From: Desulfocapsa sp.
Lineage (GTDB): Bacteria > Desulfobacterota > Desulfobulbia > Desulfobulbales > Desulfocapsaceae
Direction: 5' to 3'
Assembly: GCA_022712895.1 (NCBI GenBank)
Contig: JAFLJS010000057.1
Coordinates: forward strand, 31,331 to 95,330
DNA length: 64,000 bases
The notes under the pieces are model-generated. The model ran no database searches. It saw only the letters and a list, made by a program, of their open reading frames with translations, and was not told the DNA's origin. The position numbers and the translations under genes were made by a program. Shown here piece after piece: positions 16,370 to 28,447 of the stretch. Positions within the stretch are counted from its first letter, which is position 1, and each line of letters opens with the position of its first letter.

Positions 16370-16799
16370 TATATTTCAACCACCCATCAACGTGCTGTCC
16401 ACTGGAATCCAGATGTGTCCAGTGGATAACGCCACCTTTTGCCGTCCACTCGTACTCTCCATAGAATTCGACACTGTCACCTTCTCTTAACCCTGACAGA
16501 CGTGGTGCCACATCGATATTATGAGCAACCAGCACTGTATGCTCGGAACTGATCTCTAGAATAAACTTCTGGTGCCGCAGACCTTCGGTATCATCCCGCA
16601 ACACTTTTTCAACACGCCCCTTCCCCTGAATCTGAACATTGGATTGCTGGTTGACAAAGGCTTTCTGAACCGTTGTTCCCGGAGGAATATACTCAAGGGG
16701 AGCATTATTAAAATTCATATCTCCCTTCTGGGCAAGAATATAGATTACCGCTGCAAAGAGTAGCAAAAGTAAATTCTTACTTTTCCTGCCGAGACTCAT
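16350..16799 (-). CDS. DUF3465 family protein
   Basis: A 149-residue protein with one N-terminal membrane anchor (LLLLLFAAVIYILA) and an OB-like mature part ending GGVIHWTHLDSSGQHVDGWL, the hallmark of DUF3465. Exported but probably membrane-tethered. Function unknown. Start overlaps the lon stop by 4 nt; dgkA overlaps its end, so lon, this gene and dgkA form a compact operon. Confidence 0.85.
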   Translation of the reverse strand: MSLGRKSKNLLLLLFAAVIYILAQKGDMNFNNAPLEYIPPGTTVQKAFVNQQSNVQIQGKGRVEKVLRDDTEGLRHQKFILEISSEHTVLVAHNIDVAPRLSGLREGDSVEFYGEYEWTAKGGVIHWTHLDSSGQHVDGWLKYNGKTYQ

Positions 16800-19231
16800 G
16801 CTTTAGTCTCCGTAAATGCTGAAAGCAGAATTTTTGCCACCTGGTCATATTTGCTGGCAAAATGTATGGTCAAACCCTCTCTGATATGGTCTGGCAGGCT
16901 CTCCACATCTCCTCTGTTGGCTTCCGGCAGAATAAGTTCATTTATATTATTTCGTTTAGCCGAGATAACTTTCTCTTTTATTCCTCCAACCGGCAACACT
17001 TTTCCTGTGAGAGTCAGTTCCCCTGTCATCGCAAGATTACGCTTGATTTTCTTGCCAAGCCCTAAACTTAACAGGGCAGAAGTCATGGTGATACCGGCAC
17101 TGGGTCCATCTTTTGGCGTGGCACCTTCCGGTACATGGAGGTGAATTAAATGGCTCTGATAGAAATCTGCTTTAACACCATAACGTTTGGCATTAGAGAG
17201 TAAAAAGCTATAGGCAATTTCAGCAGATTCCCGCATCACATCACCGAGCTGGCCAGTCTGTTTAAAGCCACCAGCTTTTCGTTTCACAGCCGCCGCTTCA
17301 ACGGCAAGGGTAACGCCACCAAGAGCTGTCCAGGCGAGACCTGTAACGACACCCACACCTGTAATAAGTGATTCTTTTCTAAAGAATGGTTTCCCTAAAT
17401 ACTTTTCCAGATTCTTGACGCTCACAGACATCTTTGCCTCTGGTTCTTCCAGCAACTTAACAACCGTCTTACGCACAATTTTCCGGAGCTGTTTCTCAGT
17501 CTTTCTCACTCCTGCTTCCCTTGCATAACCTTCAATTAATACTTTCAGTGCAGCATCACTTATTTTGAGCTGCCCCTTTTTCAAGCCTGCTCGTTTCAGG
17601 GCTTTGGGCCAGAGATGATTCCTGGCAATCTCCAATTTTTCTTCTGTAATATAACCGGAAAGACGGATTATCTCCATACGATCAAGGAGCGGATCAGGAA
17701 TGGTATCCAGCTGATTTGCTGTGCAGATAAAGAGAACCTTAGATAGATCAACCCGCAAATCAAGGTAATGATCGAGGAAATCAGCATTCTGCTCAGGATC
17801 AAGAACCTCCAGCAATGCCGAGGCCGGATCCCCTCGATACGAAGCACCAATCTTATCAATCTCATCCAGCATAATCACTGGATTTGCAGTTTTCACCTCT
17901 TTTAACGCCTGCACAAATTTGCCTGGCATGGAGCCTATATATGTCCGCCTGTGGCCTTTGATCTCCGCTTCATCCCGCATACCACCAAGACTGAAACGAT
18001 AAAATTCACGCCCCATGGCATCGGCCACTGAATGACCAATGGATGTTTTACCAACTCCTGGAGGACCGACCAGCAGCATGATGGATCCAGCGACCTCTTT
18101 TTTATAGACACCAACTGCAAGAAATTCGATTATTCGTTCTTTCACATCATCCAAACCATCATGATCATGATCAAGGATCTCTCTCGCTTCTTTTATCCCC
18201 AGCTTATCTTCTGAATAGACACCCCAAGGCACGGAACTCATCCAGTCCAGATAATTTCTGGTTACCGCATATTCCTGGGATCCTTTTTCAAGAAAACCGA
18301 GCTTTTTCAACTCATCATCGATCCGTTCAGCAACGGGTTCTGGAGGCTGGAGCTTTTCGAGCCGTTTTGCAAACTCTTCAGCATCTGACTTCCGATCATC
18401 TTTGGTGATTCCGAGTTCTTTCTGGATGGTTTTCAACTGTTCACGAAGGAAAAATGTCCTCTGCCGTTTGTTGATCTTTGTATTCACATCCTTACTGATT
18501 TCACTATGTAACTTCGTTATTTCCACTTCTTTATTGAGCAGTTGAAAAACACGCTGCATTCGCTTCAGGATTGGCAGGGTTTCAAGCACTTTCTGCAAGT
18601 CATCCCCACTTGCGGTTGTGAGCGTTACTGCAAAATCGGTGAGCGGAGCTGGTTCATTGGGAGAAAAATATTGCAAAGCTTGCTTTAATTCTTCTCCGTA
18701 CAGCGGATTAGCCTGCACAAGCTCTTTTACTGCAGAAATAATAGAAAGTGCATACGCCCGTGTTTCCGTATCATTCATGGAAATATCTGCATCATCTACA
18801 TTGGGATATTCCACTTCAACCAGAAATGGTACTGTTTGACTCAACCATCGACGAATTCGAAAACGCTCCAGTCCCTGGCAAACAAAATGTATATTTGCCT
18901 CTTCTTTGGTGGGTTTGAGAATTTTCCCCATACAGCCAATGGGGGAAAAATCGTCAGGTGACGTTTCCTGGGCTGGAATATTATTGGTGTAAACCAACCC
19001 CACCAGTTTCTGATCGGTTTCCCCAATCTTCTGTATGGTTTCCTGCCAGTAGTCACCGGAAAGGACAATAGGTTGTACCTGCCCTGGGAAAAATGGCCGT
19101 GAGGCAATGGGAATCAAGTAGAGAAACTTTGGATATATTGGACTGGGAAGTGCAATATTACTTTGTGTATCATCACCGCTTATCACTTCAACTTCTGCGT
19201 GAATTGCTTCTTTTACACGTTTATCTGTCAT
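16796..19231 (-). CDS. lon: ATP-dependent protease Lon
   Basis: An 811-residue Lon of normal length. Order: N-terminal substrate domain (about 25-230), AAA+ ATPase with Walker A GPPGVGKTSIG and Walker B VIMLDEIDKIG, then the Ser/Lys protease domain with catalytic Ser in KDGPSAGITM and the downstream Lys in LPVGGIKEKV. It degrades misfolded and regulatory proteins in the cytoplasm. First gene of the lon-DUF3465-dgkA operon. Confidence 0.97.
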   Translation of the reverse strand: MTDKRVKEAIHAEVEVISGDDTQSNIALPSPIYPKFLYLIPIASRPFFPGQVQPIVLSGDYWQETIQKIGETDQKLVGLVYTNNIPAQETSPDDFSPIGCMGKILKPTKEEANIHFVCQGLERFRIRRWLSQTVPFLVEVEYPNVDDADISMNDTETRAYALSIISAVKELVQANPLYGEELKQALQYFSPNEPAPLTDFAVTLTTASGDDLQKVLETLPILKRMQRVFQLLNKEVEITKLHSEISKDVNTKINKRQRTFFLREQLKTIQKELGITKDDRKSDAEEFAKRLEKLQPPEPVAERIDDELKKLGFLEKGSQEYAVTRNYLDWMSSVPWGVYSEDKLGIKEAREILDHDHDGLDDVKERIIEFLAVGVYKKEVAGSIMLLVGPPGVGKTSIGHSVADAMGREFYRFSLGGMRDEAEIKGHRRTYIGSMPGKFVQALKEVKTANPVIMLDEIDKIGASYRGDPASALLEVLDPEQNADFLDHYLDLRVDLSKVLFICTANQLDTIPDPLLDRMEIIRLSGYITEEKLEIARNHLWPKALKRAGLKKGQLKISDAALKVLIEGYAREAGVRKTEKQLRKIVRKTVVKLLEEPEAKMSVSVKNLEKYLGKPFFRKESLITGVGVVTGLAWTALGGVTLAVEAAAVKRKAGGFKQTGQLGDVMRESAEIAYSFLLSNAKRYGVKADFYQSHLIHLHVPEGATPKDGPSAGITMTSALLSLGLGKKIKRNLAMTGELTLTGKVLPVGGIKEKVISAKRNNINELILPEANRGDVESLPDHIREGLTIHFASKYDQVAKILLSAFTETKA

Positions 19232-19429
19232 GGGTCCTTACTCCTCTGTGCTGAAATACTTTTTGCTTAGGCATTTCTACTATATAGTGACAGTGTATCA
19301 GCTGTTGGTCACAGAACAAAAAGAAAAATAATTTTTCATGTGCTTAGCGCTCTGCTTCTCGTTATAATAATCACAGTTTACAGACACACAAGGTGTCTTC
19401 CCCCATTCACTTCTTGAGAAAAGTATTGC

Positions 19430-19924
19430 ATGACTCATATCGGTATCCTTTCTGACACCCATATTACCAGCCCTCAGCCATGGTACATCCAGCAGGTTGA
19501 GGCCGCATTCCAGGATTGCTCTATCATCTTTCATGCCGGTGATTTGACAGATGTATCAATACTGGACATCTTCACAGACAAAAAGATCCATGCAGTACAT
19601 GGCAACATGTGCGAACTCTCCTCAAGGCAAAATTTGCCATCCAGCAAGCTAATCACTATTGACGGATACCATATCGGACTCTGCCACGGAGCAGGTACCC
19701 GTCATAATATTGAAGAACGTATGTGGGGGCTTTTCCCTAATGTCGATTGTATTGTTTACGGACATACCCATATTGCAGTAAATCATCGTTTTGGCAAAAC
19801 ACTTTTCGTCAACCCCGGCTCTTTCCAGTCAACCGGCCGTTACGGTGCTTCTGGAAGTTATGCAATACTGAACATTGATAAAAACGGCCTGAGTGCTAAA
19901 CTGTACGAATTTAGACAAAACTAA
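19430..19924 (+). CDS. YfcE/MJ0936-type metallophosphodiesterase
   Basis: A 164-residue calcineurin-like phosphoesterase with the full metal-ligand series: GILSDTHI, FHAGDLTD, AVHGNMC, LCHGAGT and VYGHTHIA. Length fits the single-domain YfcE family. It hydrolyses phosphodiesters in vitro; the cellular substrate is unknown. It lies 43 nt before mutS on the same strand. Confidence 0.92.
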   Translation: MTHIGILSDTHITSPQPWYIQQVEAAFQDCSIIFHAGDLTDVSILDIFTDKKIHAVHGNMCELSSRQNLPSSKLITIDGYHIGLCHGAGTRHNIEERMWGLFPNVDCIVYGHTHIAVNHRFGKTLFVNPGSFQSTGRYGASGSYAILNIDKNGLSAKLYEFRQN

Positions 19925-19967
19925 GAGCAACTGACTCTCCACCTATACCTTTCAGATTCCAACTCAA

Positions 19968-22637
19968 ATGAGCACATCCCCAAAAATAACTCCCATGCTC
20001 CGGCAATACCTGGACATTAAAGAAGAACACAAAGACACCATTCTTTTCTACCGTATGGGGGATTTTTATGAGATGTTTTTTGAGGATGCTGTCATTGCAT
20101 CAAAGATATTGGGGATCACACTCACCTCACGCAATAAAAAAGATGATGTGAATAAGGTCCCCATGTGTGGCATTCCCTATCATGCTGCAACCGGATATCT
20201 TGCAAAGCTCGTAAAAGCAGGCAAACGTGTTGCCATCTGCGAACAGACTGAAGATCCAAGTGAGGCAAAAGGCATCGTACGCCGAGAAGTTGTGCGTGTG
20301 ATCTCACCAGGAGTTGTCACTGACGATCAGCTGCTGGATGATAAAGATAATCTTTATGTAGCTGCCATTTGCTGTAAAGAGAAAAACGATGGTAATATCT
20401 TTGGGATAAGTTTTCTTGACCTTTCCACAGGCAGTTTTCACCTCGGTGAATTTATCGATAATGAAGGAAGCGGTGAAGTAATCCTTGACCAGCTTACTCG
20501 TATGACACCGGCTGAACTGTTGATCAGTGTGGAAGACAGTGAGCTTTTATCTGAGATTGTAACAACTGCCACAACACTGCTTCCCGGCCTTTGTGTCACC
20601 AATCGTCCTGCCACAAGTTTTCACTTTTCCAGTTGTCAGGAACTACTCTGCGACCATTTTCAGGTAACCAGCCTTGCAGGATTTGGCTGTGAAAATCGTA
20701 AAGAAGGCATCCGCAGTGCCGGAGCGCTGCTTGAATATATTCAGGATACTCAGAAAACTGAACTCGGTCATATTGAAAAGCTAACGCCCATAGATCTTGA
20801 GCAGATATTACAGATTGATGAGTCCTCACGACGAAACCTGGAACTGACCCTGACCATCATTGGCTCCCAGCGAGAAGGCTCGCTACTGTCCATTATGGAT
20901 CACACCTGTACCCCGATGGGAGCAAGACTTTTAAAACAGGAAATCCTCTTCCCTCTACAGGACGTTGAACGTATTAATGAGAGACTTGCAGCAGTACAAT
21001 TCCTTTTTAAAAATGCAGCTGTTCGTCGAAATTTCCGTGAACTACTGGATGCCATATACGACGTTGAACGCTTAAACAGCCGTATGGTTCTTGGCAATGG
21101 CAATGGTCGGGATATGTTAGCATTGAAACTTTCACTTGCCAGACTACCTGCTATTAAAGATCTCCTGCAAAGCTGCGACGCACCACGAATCCAACGTTTA
21201 TGTTCAGATCTTGACACCTTAAACGATCTCTATCAATTGATAGAATTAGCCATACATGAAGAAGCACCCATTACACTTCGCGAAGGACGGCTGATTAAAG
21301 AAGGCTATAACGAAGAGCTGGATGAACTGGTGCATATCCAGCGCCATGGGAAACAGCTTATTCTTGACCTTGAAGCTCAGGAACGCGCTGCCACTGGTAT
21401 CAGCAAACTGAAAGTTGGATTCAACAAGGTTTTCGGTTATTTCATTGAAGTCAGTAGGCTCAACTCCGATAAAGTTCCAGAAACATATATTAGAAAACAG
21501 ACACTTGTTAACGCCGAACGTTTTATCACTCCTGAACTCAAAGAATTTGAAACAAAAGTTCTTGGTGCACAGGAGAGAAGACTTGAGCTTGAATACCAAC
21601 TATTCACCGATATTCGAAAAACTCTCGCGGCTGAATCTTCTCGCCTTCTGCAAAGTGCTGCCCTACTTGCAAAAATTGATTTCCTGGTTAACCTCGCAGA
21701 AATTGCCCACCGATATCACTATCAACGTCCGGTGGTGGATGCAGGAGACAGTATCGACATCGTTGAAGGACGTCATCCCGTAATTGAACGATCACTTCCC
21801 AGCGGAAAGTTTGTCCCCAACGATGTGCATCTTGATCAGGAAAGGGAAGAAGTGCTGATTATTACCGGCCCCAATATGGCCGGAAAATCTACAATTCTGC
21901 GCCAGACCGCACTGATAGTTCTTATGGCTCAGATGGGATCTTTTGTCCCGGCAGAATCTGCAACCATAGGTGTCGTAGACAGAATTTTTACCCGAGTTGG
22001 CGCCATGGACGACCTTAGACGTGGCCAATCTACCTTTATGGTGGAAATGAATGAAACCGCCAACATTTTGAATAATGCGACAGAGAAAAGTCTGGTTATC
22101 TTGGATGAAATTGGACGGGGCACCTCAACTTTTGATGGTTTGTCCATAGCCTGGGCAGTAGCAGAAGATCTTGTGCAGAAGAATGACAAGGGTGTTAAAA
22201 CACTCTTTGCTACCCACTACCACGAGCTAACAGATCTTGCGAAGACTGAGGATCGTGTCCGTAACTACTCCATTGCGGTCCGTGAGTGGAACGATTCAAT
22301 TATTTTTCTCCATAAACTGGTCAAAGGTGGAACGAACAGATCCTATGGTATTCAGGTTGCTGGGCTTGCCGGAGTTCCTGATCGTGTCGTTAAACGGGCC
22401 AGTGAAATTCTCAAGAATATTGAACAAGGTGAGTTTGGTATGGACGGCACGCCTAACATTGCCAAAAGTAGTACCAGCAAAAAATCACGCAGAAAAACCC
22501 ACCCTAATCAGCTTTCACTCTTCCCATCTTCTGAAAGTGATGCTCTAAGAAGACAGCTGCAAACAATAGATGCTGACAACCTCACTCCCCGGCAAGCTCT
22601 TGACGAAATTTACGAGCTCCTGAAGCTCTTGAATTGA
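19968..22637 (+). CDS. mutS: DNA mismatch repair protein MutS
   Basis: An 889-residue MutS with every domain: mismatch-binding N-terminus (LFYRMGDFYEMFFEDA, whose aromatic inserts at mismatches), connector, lever/clamp and the ABC-type ATPase with GPNMAGKST, the LDEIGRGTSTFDG Walker B/signature and ATHYHELTDLA. Recognises base mismatches and recruits MutL. mutL is not in the window. Confidence 0.98.
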   Translation: MSTSPKITPMLRQYLDIKEEHKDTILFYRMGDFYEMFFEDAVIASKILGITLTSRNKKDDVNKVPMCGIPYHAATGYLAKLVKAGKRVAICEQTEDPSEAKGIVRREVVRVISPGVVTDDQLLDDKDNLYVAAICCKEKNDGNIFGISFLDLSTGSFHLGEFIDNEGSGEVILDQLTRMTPAELLISVEDSELLSEIVTTATTLLPGLCVTNRPATSFHFSSCQELLCDHFQVTSLAGFGCENRKEGIRSAGALLEYIQDTQKTELGHIEKLTPIDLEQILQIDESSRRNLELTLTIIGSQREGSLLSIMDHTCTPMGARLLKQEILFPLQDVERINERLAAVQFLFKNAAVRRNFRELLDAIYDVERLNSRMVLGNGNGRDMLALKLSLARLPAIKDLLQSCDAPRIQRLCSDLDTLNDLYQLIELAIHEEAPITLREGRLIKEGYNEELDELVHIQRHGKQLILDLEAQERAATGISKLKVGFNKVFGYFIEVSRLNSDKVPETYIRKQTLVNAERFITPELKEFETKVLGAQERRLELEYQLFTDIRKTLAAESSRLLQSAALLAKIDFLVNLAEIAHRYHYQRPVVDAGDSIDIVEGRHPVIERSLPSGKFVPNDVHLDQEREEVLIITGPNMAGKSTILRQTALIVLMAQMGSFVPAESATIGVVDRIFTRVGAMDDLRRGQSTFMVEMNETANILNNATEKSLVILDEIGRGTSTFDGLSIAWAVAEDLVQKNDKGVKTLFATHYHELTDLAKTEDRVRNYSIAVREWNDSIIFLHKLVKGGTNRSYGIQVAGLAGVPDRVVKRASEILKNIEQGEFGMDGTPNIAKSSTSKKSRRKTHPNQLSLFPSSESDALRRQLQTIDADNLTPRQALDEIYELLKLLN

Positions 22638-22827
22638 CACATTTCTTCACATTTTCCTGACAAATTTTATTCTTTGCTCTTTTACAGCTTGTTTACACTA
22701 TTTTCTTTTGCCTATCGAGCCTCTTTTATGTATACTTTCCTGAGCATGGTGTTAAAAAAACTCTTAGGAAGATACTCTGCAAGTTCGTGTAGTGTGCTTC
22801 TGTAGTGCAATTCTATAACAAGGTGTA

Positions 22828-24663
22828 ATGCTTCGACTCTTCCCCATTTTTTTCCTCTTTATCATGCTTATTTCTCCGTTTTCTGATGCCCATGGAAATG
22901 AGCTTCAAAATACGCAAGATATCGACCCAGTTGCTCTTGAAAAAAGTTATCAGCAAGCAAAATTTTATTATAACGAACTGCATACCAATACTAATTTAGG
23001 AAAATCTCGCGATAACTGGCTAAACGGTGTTCGTAATTTCAGAAAGATTTATCTGACCAGTCCTAAATCTGAATATGCTGCTGCAAGTCTCTATATGCTT
23101 GGCCGCATGTATTCAAAAATGTACAGACAGTTTTCCACAGAAATAGATTTGCAAGAATCCATTTCGTATTACCGTGACGTAACCGACTTGTTTCCTGATA
23201 ATCGACTTGCAGATGACGCCTTATACGCCTCTGGCAAAATCTTCCTCAAGGAAAAGAACGATCCCAAAAAAGCCGCAAATAGTTTCAACCACATTATTGC
23301 AGATTATCGCAATGGCGATATGTATGCCCATGCCGCTGATGCCCTGAAGAGGCTTTCAAAAGAACACAGTATTCCTTTACCTGCAGCAATGCTCAGCTAT
23401 AATGACATTTCCAACCTCTCCTATGTGCTTCCTGTAAAGTACTGGTCATCTAACAATTATACCCGTGTGGTTATAAAGGCCTCTGGTCCTGTAACTTATC
23501 GCGAAACACTCCTTGAGAAACAGGGAGAACATCCTCGCAGACTATATATCGATTTTCAAAACTCGTACATTGAACCTAAGTACAGAGCACCAGTACCCAT
23601 TGAAGACGGTCTGCTCAAACAGATACGTACAGGACAGAACACTCCAGAAACGGTACGCGTCGTTCTGGACATTGAAAGTATTTCAAACTACAAAATATTC
23701 AGTCTGCCAGACCCTTTTCGTGTGGTTATTGACGTACGAGGCGAAGGTAAAAAAACTGCCGATTTGTCCAAGACATCCCCACAACCACCGCCACTTGTTT
23801 CTTCCAATTCAACTACTCCTGTTCCAGAAAAGCTACCTGCCCCAGAACCTGACTTAATTGTCCTTGATCAGCAGAAAAAAACTTTGGTCAATAGTGTAAC
23901 AGAAATCACCGATGGCGACCTTAACGTAGAGATGCAAGCCATGGAATTCTCTCTGGCGCAACAACTTGGCCTTGGTATTCGCAAAATCGTGGTTGACCCC
24001 GGTCATGGAGGGAAAGATCCAGGTGCATCAGCCTTTGGTCTGAAAGAAAAAGATATCGTGTTGCAAATTGCCAAGAAGCTTGCCCCGATTTTAGCAGAAG
24101 AAACTGGGGCAGAGGTTATTCTTACCCGTGATACCGATGTGTTTATCCCCCTTGAGGAACGGACTGCAATTGCCAATACACAAGCTGCTGACCTCTTTAT
24201 CTCACTGCATATCAATGCCCATCCGTCACCAAAAGTACATGGCCTTGAAACCTACTACCTTAACCTTTCTACCAATGCCGAAGCCATGCGGGTTGCCGCC
24301 TTCGAGAATGCCACATCTACCCACCAGATGAGTGATTTACAAGATATTCTTTCAGATATTATGAAAAATTCTAAGATTAACGAATCTTCTAGATTGGCTG
24401 GATTTGTTCACAACGCACTGTCCAACGGGATTAAAGAGATACAGAAAACTCAATTTAAAAATCTCGGAGTAAAACAGGCACCCTTTTATGTATTAATTGG
24501 TGCGCAGATGCCAGCGATATTAATTGAAATAGCCTTTATTACAAACCCTGAAGATTCAAAACATTTAGCCAACGACCAGTTTCTGGACACGATTGTTGAG
24601 GAAATTGCGGAAGGCGTGCAGCATTATATTCATTCTACGACTGCCAGCTTATCAGCTTACTAG
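22828..24663 (+). CDS. Periplasmic N-acetylmuramoyl-L-alanine amidase (AmiC type, with AMIN domain)
   Basis: A 611-residue exported protein. A signal peptide (1-22) is followed by TPR-like helices (about 35-170), an AMIN domain (about 195-310, TRVVIKASGPVTYRE, VVIDVRGEG), a Pro-rich linker, and a C-terminal Amidase_3 domain. Zinc-ligand motifs are VVDPGHGGKDPG, KEKD and ISLHINAH, with the catalytic Glu in LIEIAF. It cleaves peptide stems from glycan strands, usually at septa. The TPR-like insert before AMIN lengthens it relative to E. coli AmiC (about 417 aa). Confidence 0.93.
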   Translation: MLRLFPIFFLFIMLISPFSDAHGNELQNTQDIDPVALEKSYQQAKFYYNELHTNTNLGKSRDNWLNGVRNFRKIYLTSPKSEYAAASLYMLGRMYSKMYRQFSTEIDLQESISYYRDVTDLFPDNRLADDALYASGKIFLKEKNDPKKAANSFNHIIADYRNGDMYAHAADALKRLSKEHSIPLPAAMLSYNDISNLSYVLPVKYWSSNNYTRVVIKASGPVTYRETLLEKQGEHPRRLYIDFQNSYIEPKYRAPVPIEDGLLKQIRTGQNTPETVRVVLDIESISNYKIFSLPDPFRVVIDVRGEGKKTADLSKTSPQPPPLVSSNSTTPVPEKLPAPEPDLIVLDQQKKTLVNSVTEITDGDLNVEMQAMEFSLAQQLGLGIRKIVVDPGHGGKDPGASAFGLKEKDIVLQIAKKLAPILAEETGAEVILTRDTDVFIPLEERTAIANTQAADLFISLHINAHPSPKVHGLETYYLNLSTNAEAMRVAAFENATSTHQMSDLQDILSDIMKNSKINESSRLAGFVHNALSNGIKEIQKTQFKNLGVKQAPFYVLIGAQMPAILIEIAFITNPEDSKHLANDQFLDTIVEEIAEGVQHYIHSTTASLSAY

Positions 24664-24939
24664 CAACTCTCGCCCAAACGCCTACCTTATTACGTTATTC
24701 TAGTAAACTATCATTGCCACCTTGTTGTTCCTACTCAACTTGCAATATTAATGTATTCGAATATGTCGCAATCATGCGAAAGACCAGGTCTCGCTCACCA
24801 TGAAAGGTTTAGAAACCACCCTGTATGCACTTAAGGATAGTGGAACGTATGAGTAAAAAGACAGCTGTCTGAAGAAAAAGTGGCATGTCATTCAATATTC
24901 GAATTACAGGCCACATACCACTAGCTATTGTCGACTAGA

Positions 24940-26361
24940 TTACCAATCAATCTGGTCACACAAAAACTCACGGTCTTCTTTTAAATCCTGACCATTCAAA
25001 AATCGTTCTATGGATTCGGCAGCAACTTTCCCCTGATAAACCGCCTTCGCAACAGTTTGCGGACCAAGAACACTGTCACCGCCAGCGAAAATATCTGCAA
25101 CAGATGTCTGTAAAGTTCTGGCATCAGTATTATACGTTCCCCAGGACATAAGATCGACATCCACACCACCATCAGCTGTATGATCAACATTCTGGCTAAT
25201 TGCTGGGATGAGCGAATCGGCGTCAATCATAAAGTTTGAGCCCTCTTGAACAACAGGGCGACGACGTCCTGAATCATCAGGCTCACCAAGTTCCATACGT
25301 ATACATTCAACTTTGGTCAGCTTTCCATTTTGTGAATGAATCTTCACAGGAGCTGCCAAGAATTCAATGCGAACACCCTCTTCTTCAAGATGGTGTATTT
25401 CAGCAGCGGATGCAGGCATCTCTTCTCTTGATCTTCTGTACAGAATAAATACTTTACTCGAACCAAGGCGAAGAGAAGTCCTGGCGACATCAATAGCCAC
25501 ATTGCCCCCACCTACAACCACTACATTATCTCCAAGGTTGAGATCTTCTCCAAGATTTATACGTCGCAAATAATCGACACCATGCAACACGCCCTCAGTA
25601 GTCTCTTCATCATCGAGACCAAGCTTTCGGCTCGCATGGGCGCCAACACCGTTAAAGATAGCACCAAAACCTTCCGCTCGAAGATCATCAATGGACTTAT
25701 CTTTTCCTATAACAATATTGGTTTCCAGGGTCACACCACAATGTTTGAGAGCATCGATCTCTGCATGGATAACATTACGAGGAAGTCTAAAAGGTGGAAT
25801 ACCAACGGTAAGCATCCCTCCATATACGGGTAACGCCTCAAAGATTGTGCAAGGAATGCCTTTGTGAGACAGATGAAAGGCAACTGTCATCCCTGCTGGA
25901 CCTGAACCAATAATTGCAACTTTCTTATCACCAGGGAGTGCACAGGAGTTGTACATTGGCTTTTTATTTTCAACCATCCAGTCAACAAGGAAACGTTCGA
26001 GCATTCCGATTGATACTGACTGACCTTTCCCTTTCCCTCTCACACACTGTCCTTCACATTGAAATTCATGGGGACAGACTCTGGAACATACGGCAGGCAT
26101 GGATGAAGTCTCACGGATTGCCCAATACGCTTCTTCAAACTGTTTTTCACGAAGAAGCCGTATAAATTCAGGGATATTGTTATGAATTGGGCATCCTATA
26201 CGACAAGTTGGTTTCTTACATTGCAAACAACGTTCGGCCTCTAAAATGGCTGTAAACTCGCTAAAGCCCTCTACAATCTCATCGAAATTTTTAACACGTT
26301 CTTCAGGAGTCTTCTCAACCGCCATCTGCCTCGCTATGGCCATACGCTCTTTCGCCTTCAT
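24940..26361 (-). CDS. GltD-like NAD(P)H:flavin oxidoreductase (glutamate synthase small subunit/NfnB family)
   Basis: A 473-residue protein with an N-terminal Cys-rich Fe-S domain (CLQCKKPTC, later CSRVCPHEFQCEGQC), an FAD site (AIIGSGPAGM) and an NAD(P) site (VVVGGGNVAIDVA). It corresponds to GltD and its homologues GltA/SudA/NfnB, which pass electrons from NADPH to partner subunits. No gltB or nfnA lies beside it, so the partner is unclear; in anaerobes the stand-alone form may be a NADPH-ferredoxin or sulfide-related oxidoreductase. Confidence 0.88.
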   Translation of the reverse strand: MKAKERMAIARQMAVEKTPEERVKNFDEIVEGFSEFTAILEAERCLQCKKPTCRIGCPIHNNIPEFIRLLREKQFEEAYWAIRETSSMPAVCSRVCPHEFQCEGQCVRGKGKGQSVSIGMLERFLVDWMVENKKPMYNSCALPGDKKVAIIGSGPAGMTVAFHLSHKGIPCTIFEALPVYGGMLTVGIPPFRLPRNVIHAEIDALKHCGVTLETNIVIGKDKSIDDLRAEGFGAIFNGVGAHASRKLGLDDEETTEGVLHGVDYLRRINLGEDLNLGDNVVVVGGGNVAIDVARTSLRLGSSKVFILYRRSREEMPASAAEIHHLEEEGVRIEFLAAPVKIHSQNGKLTKVECIRMELGEPDDSGRRRPVVQEGSNFMIDADSLIPAISQNVDHTADGGVDVDLMSWGTYNTDARTLQTSVADIFAGGDSVLGPQTVAKAVYQGKVAAESIERFLNGQDLKEDREFLCDQIDW

Positions 26362-26411
26362 ACATGTACCTCAGAATAATAGATTGAAAACATCAAATAT
26401 ACTTATGTGAA

Positions 26412-26451
26412 AAAGTAAAAAAAAAGGCCGCCCATAAAAAAATGGACGACC
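26412..26451 (-). terminator. Intrinsic terminator of the atp operon
   Basis: On the minus strand GGTCGTCCAT and ATGGGCGGCC pair (with G-U pairs) around six T, followed by nine T. It lies 27 nt after the atpC stop and would also isolate the gltD-like gene. Confidence 0.8.
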
Positions 26452-26477
26452 TTTACACCTTACTACGAATTACTTAA

Positions 26478-26891
26478 TCAGGCAACTTTAGATGCCTTGA
26501 TACGTGCAAGTGAGCGCTGTAGAGCAGCTTCTGCCCGTACCTGATTAAATTTATCGTCATGTGCAGCCGCCTTAGCGAGACGTTTTTCTGCACGTTCTTT
26601 AGCTTTCATTGCTCTGTCTACATCAATATCTTTTCCAAACTCAACACTCTCAACAAGAAAGGTGATTTTATTATTGGAAACTTCAGAAAATCCACCACTG
26701 ATCATAAGGCTGCTACGTTCCTTATTCTGCTCATAGGTAAGCATTCCGATTTTAATAGTAGAAAGAAACGGAGCATGGTTAGCCAATACACCAAAATCAC
26801 CACCATATCCGGGTGCATTAACGATATCAACATCCTCGCTAACCACAGCTCCAGCTGGAGTAACTACTTCTAAATGTATTTGTTGCGCCAT
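26478..26891 (-). CDS. atpC: ATP synthase epsilon subunit
   Basis: A 137-residue epsilon subunit with the N-terminal beta-sandwich ([19 protein letters not shown]) and the C-terminal helical pair with the Ala/Arg-rich [14 protein letters not shown]. Part of the F1 central stalk; the helices can inhibit ATP hydrolysis. Last gene of the atpF'-F-H-A-G-D-C operon. Confidence 0.95.
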   Translation of the reverse strand: MAQQIHLEVVTPAGAVVSEDVDIVNAPGYGGDFGVLANHAPFLSTIKIGMLTYEQNKERSSLMISGGFSEVSNNKITFLVESVEFGKDIDVDRAMKAKERAEKRLAKAAAHDDKFNQVRAEAALQRSLARIKASKVA

Positions 26892-26982
26892 TTTGTAATC
26901 CTCAATTTTCAGGTAATCAGCAGTTCAGGCCAGGCAGTCAGGAAAAGCTGACTGCCTATAACCCTTCAGCCTATCGACCTAT

Positions 26983-28422
<1,440 letters not shown>

Positions 28423-28447
28423 TTATAAAAAATATTAGCGTTTGGTA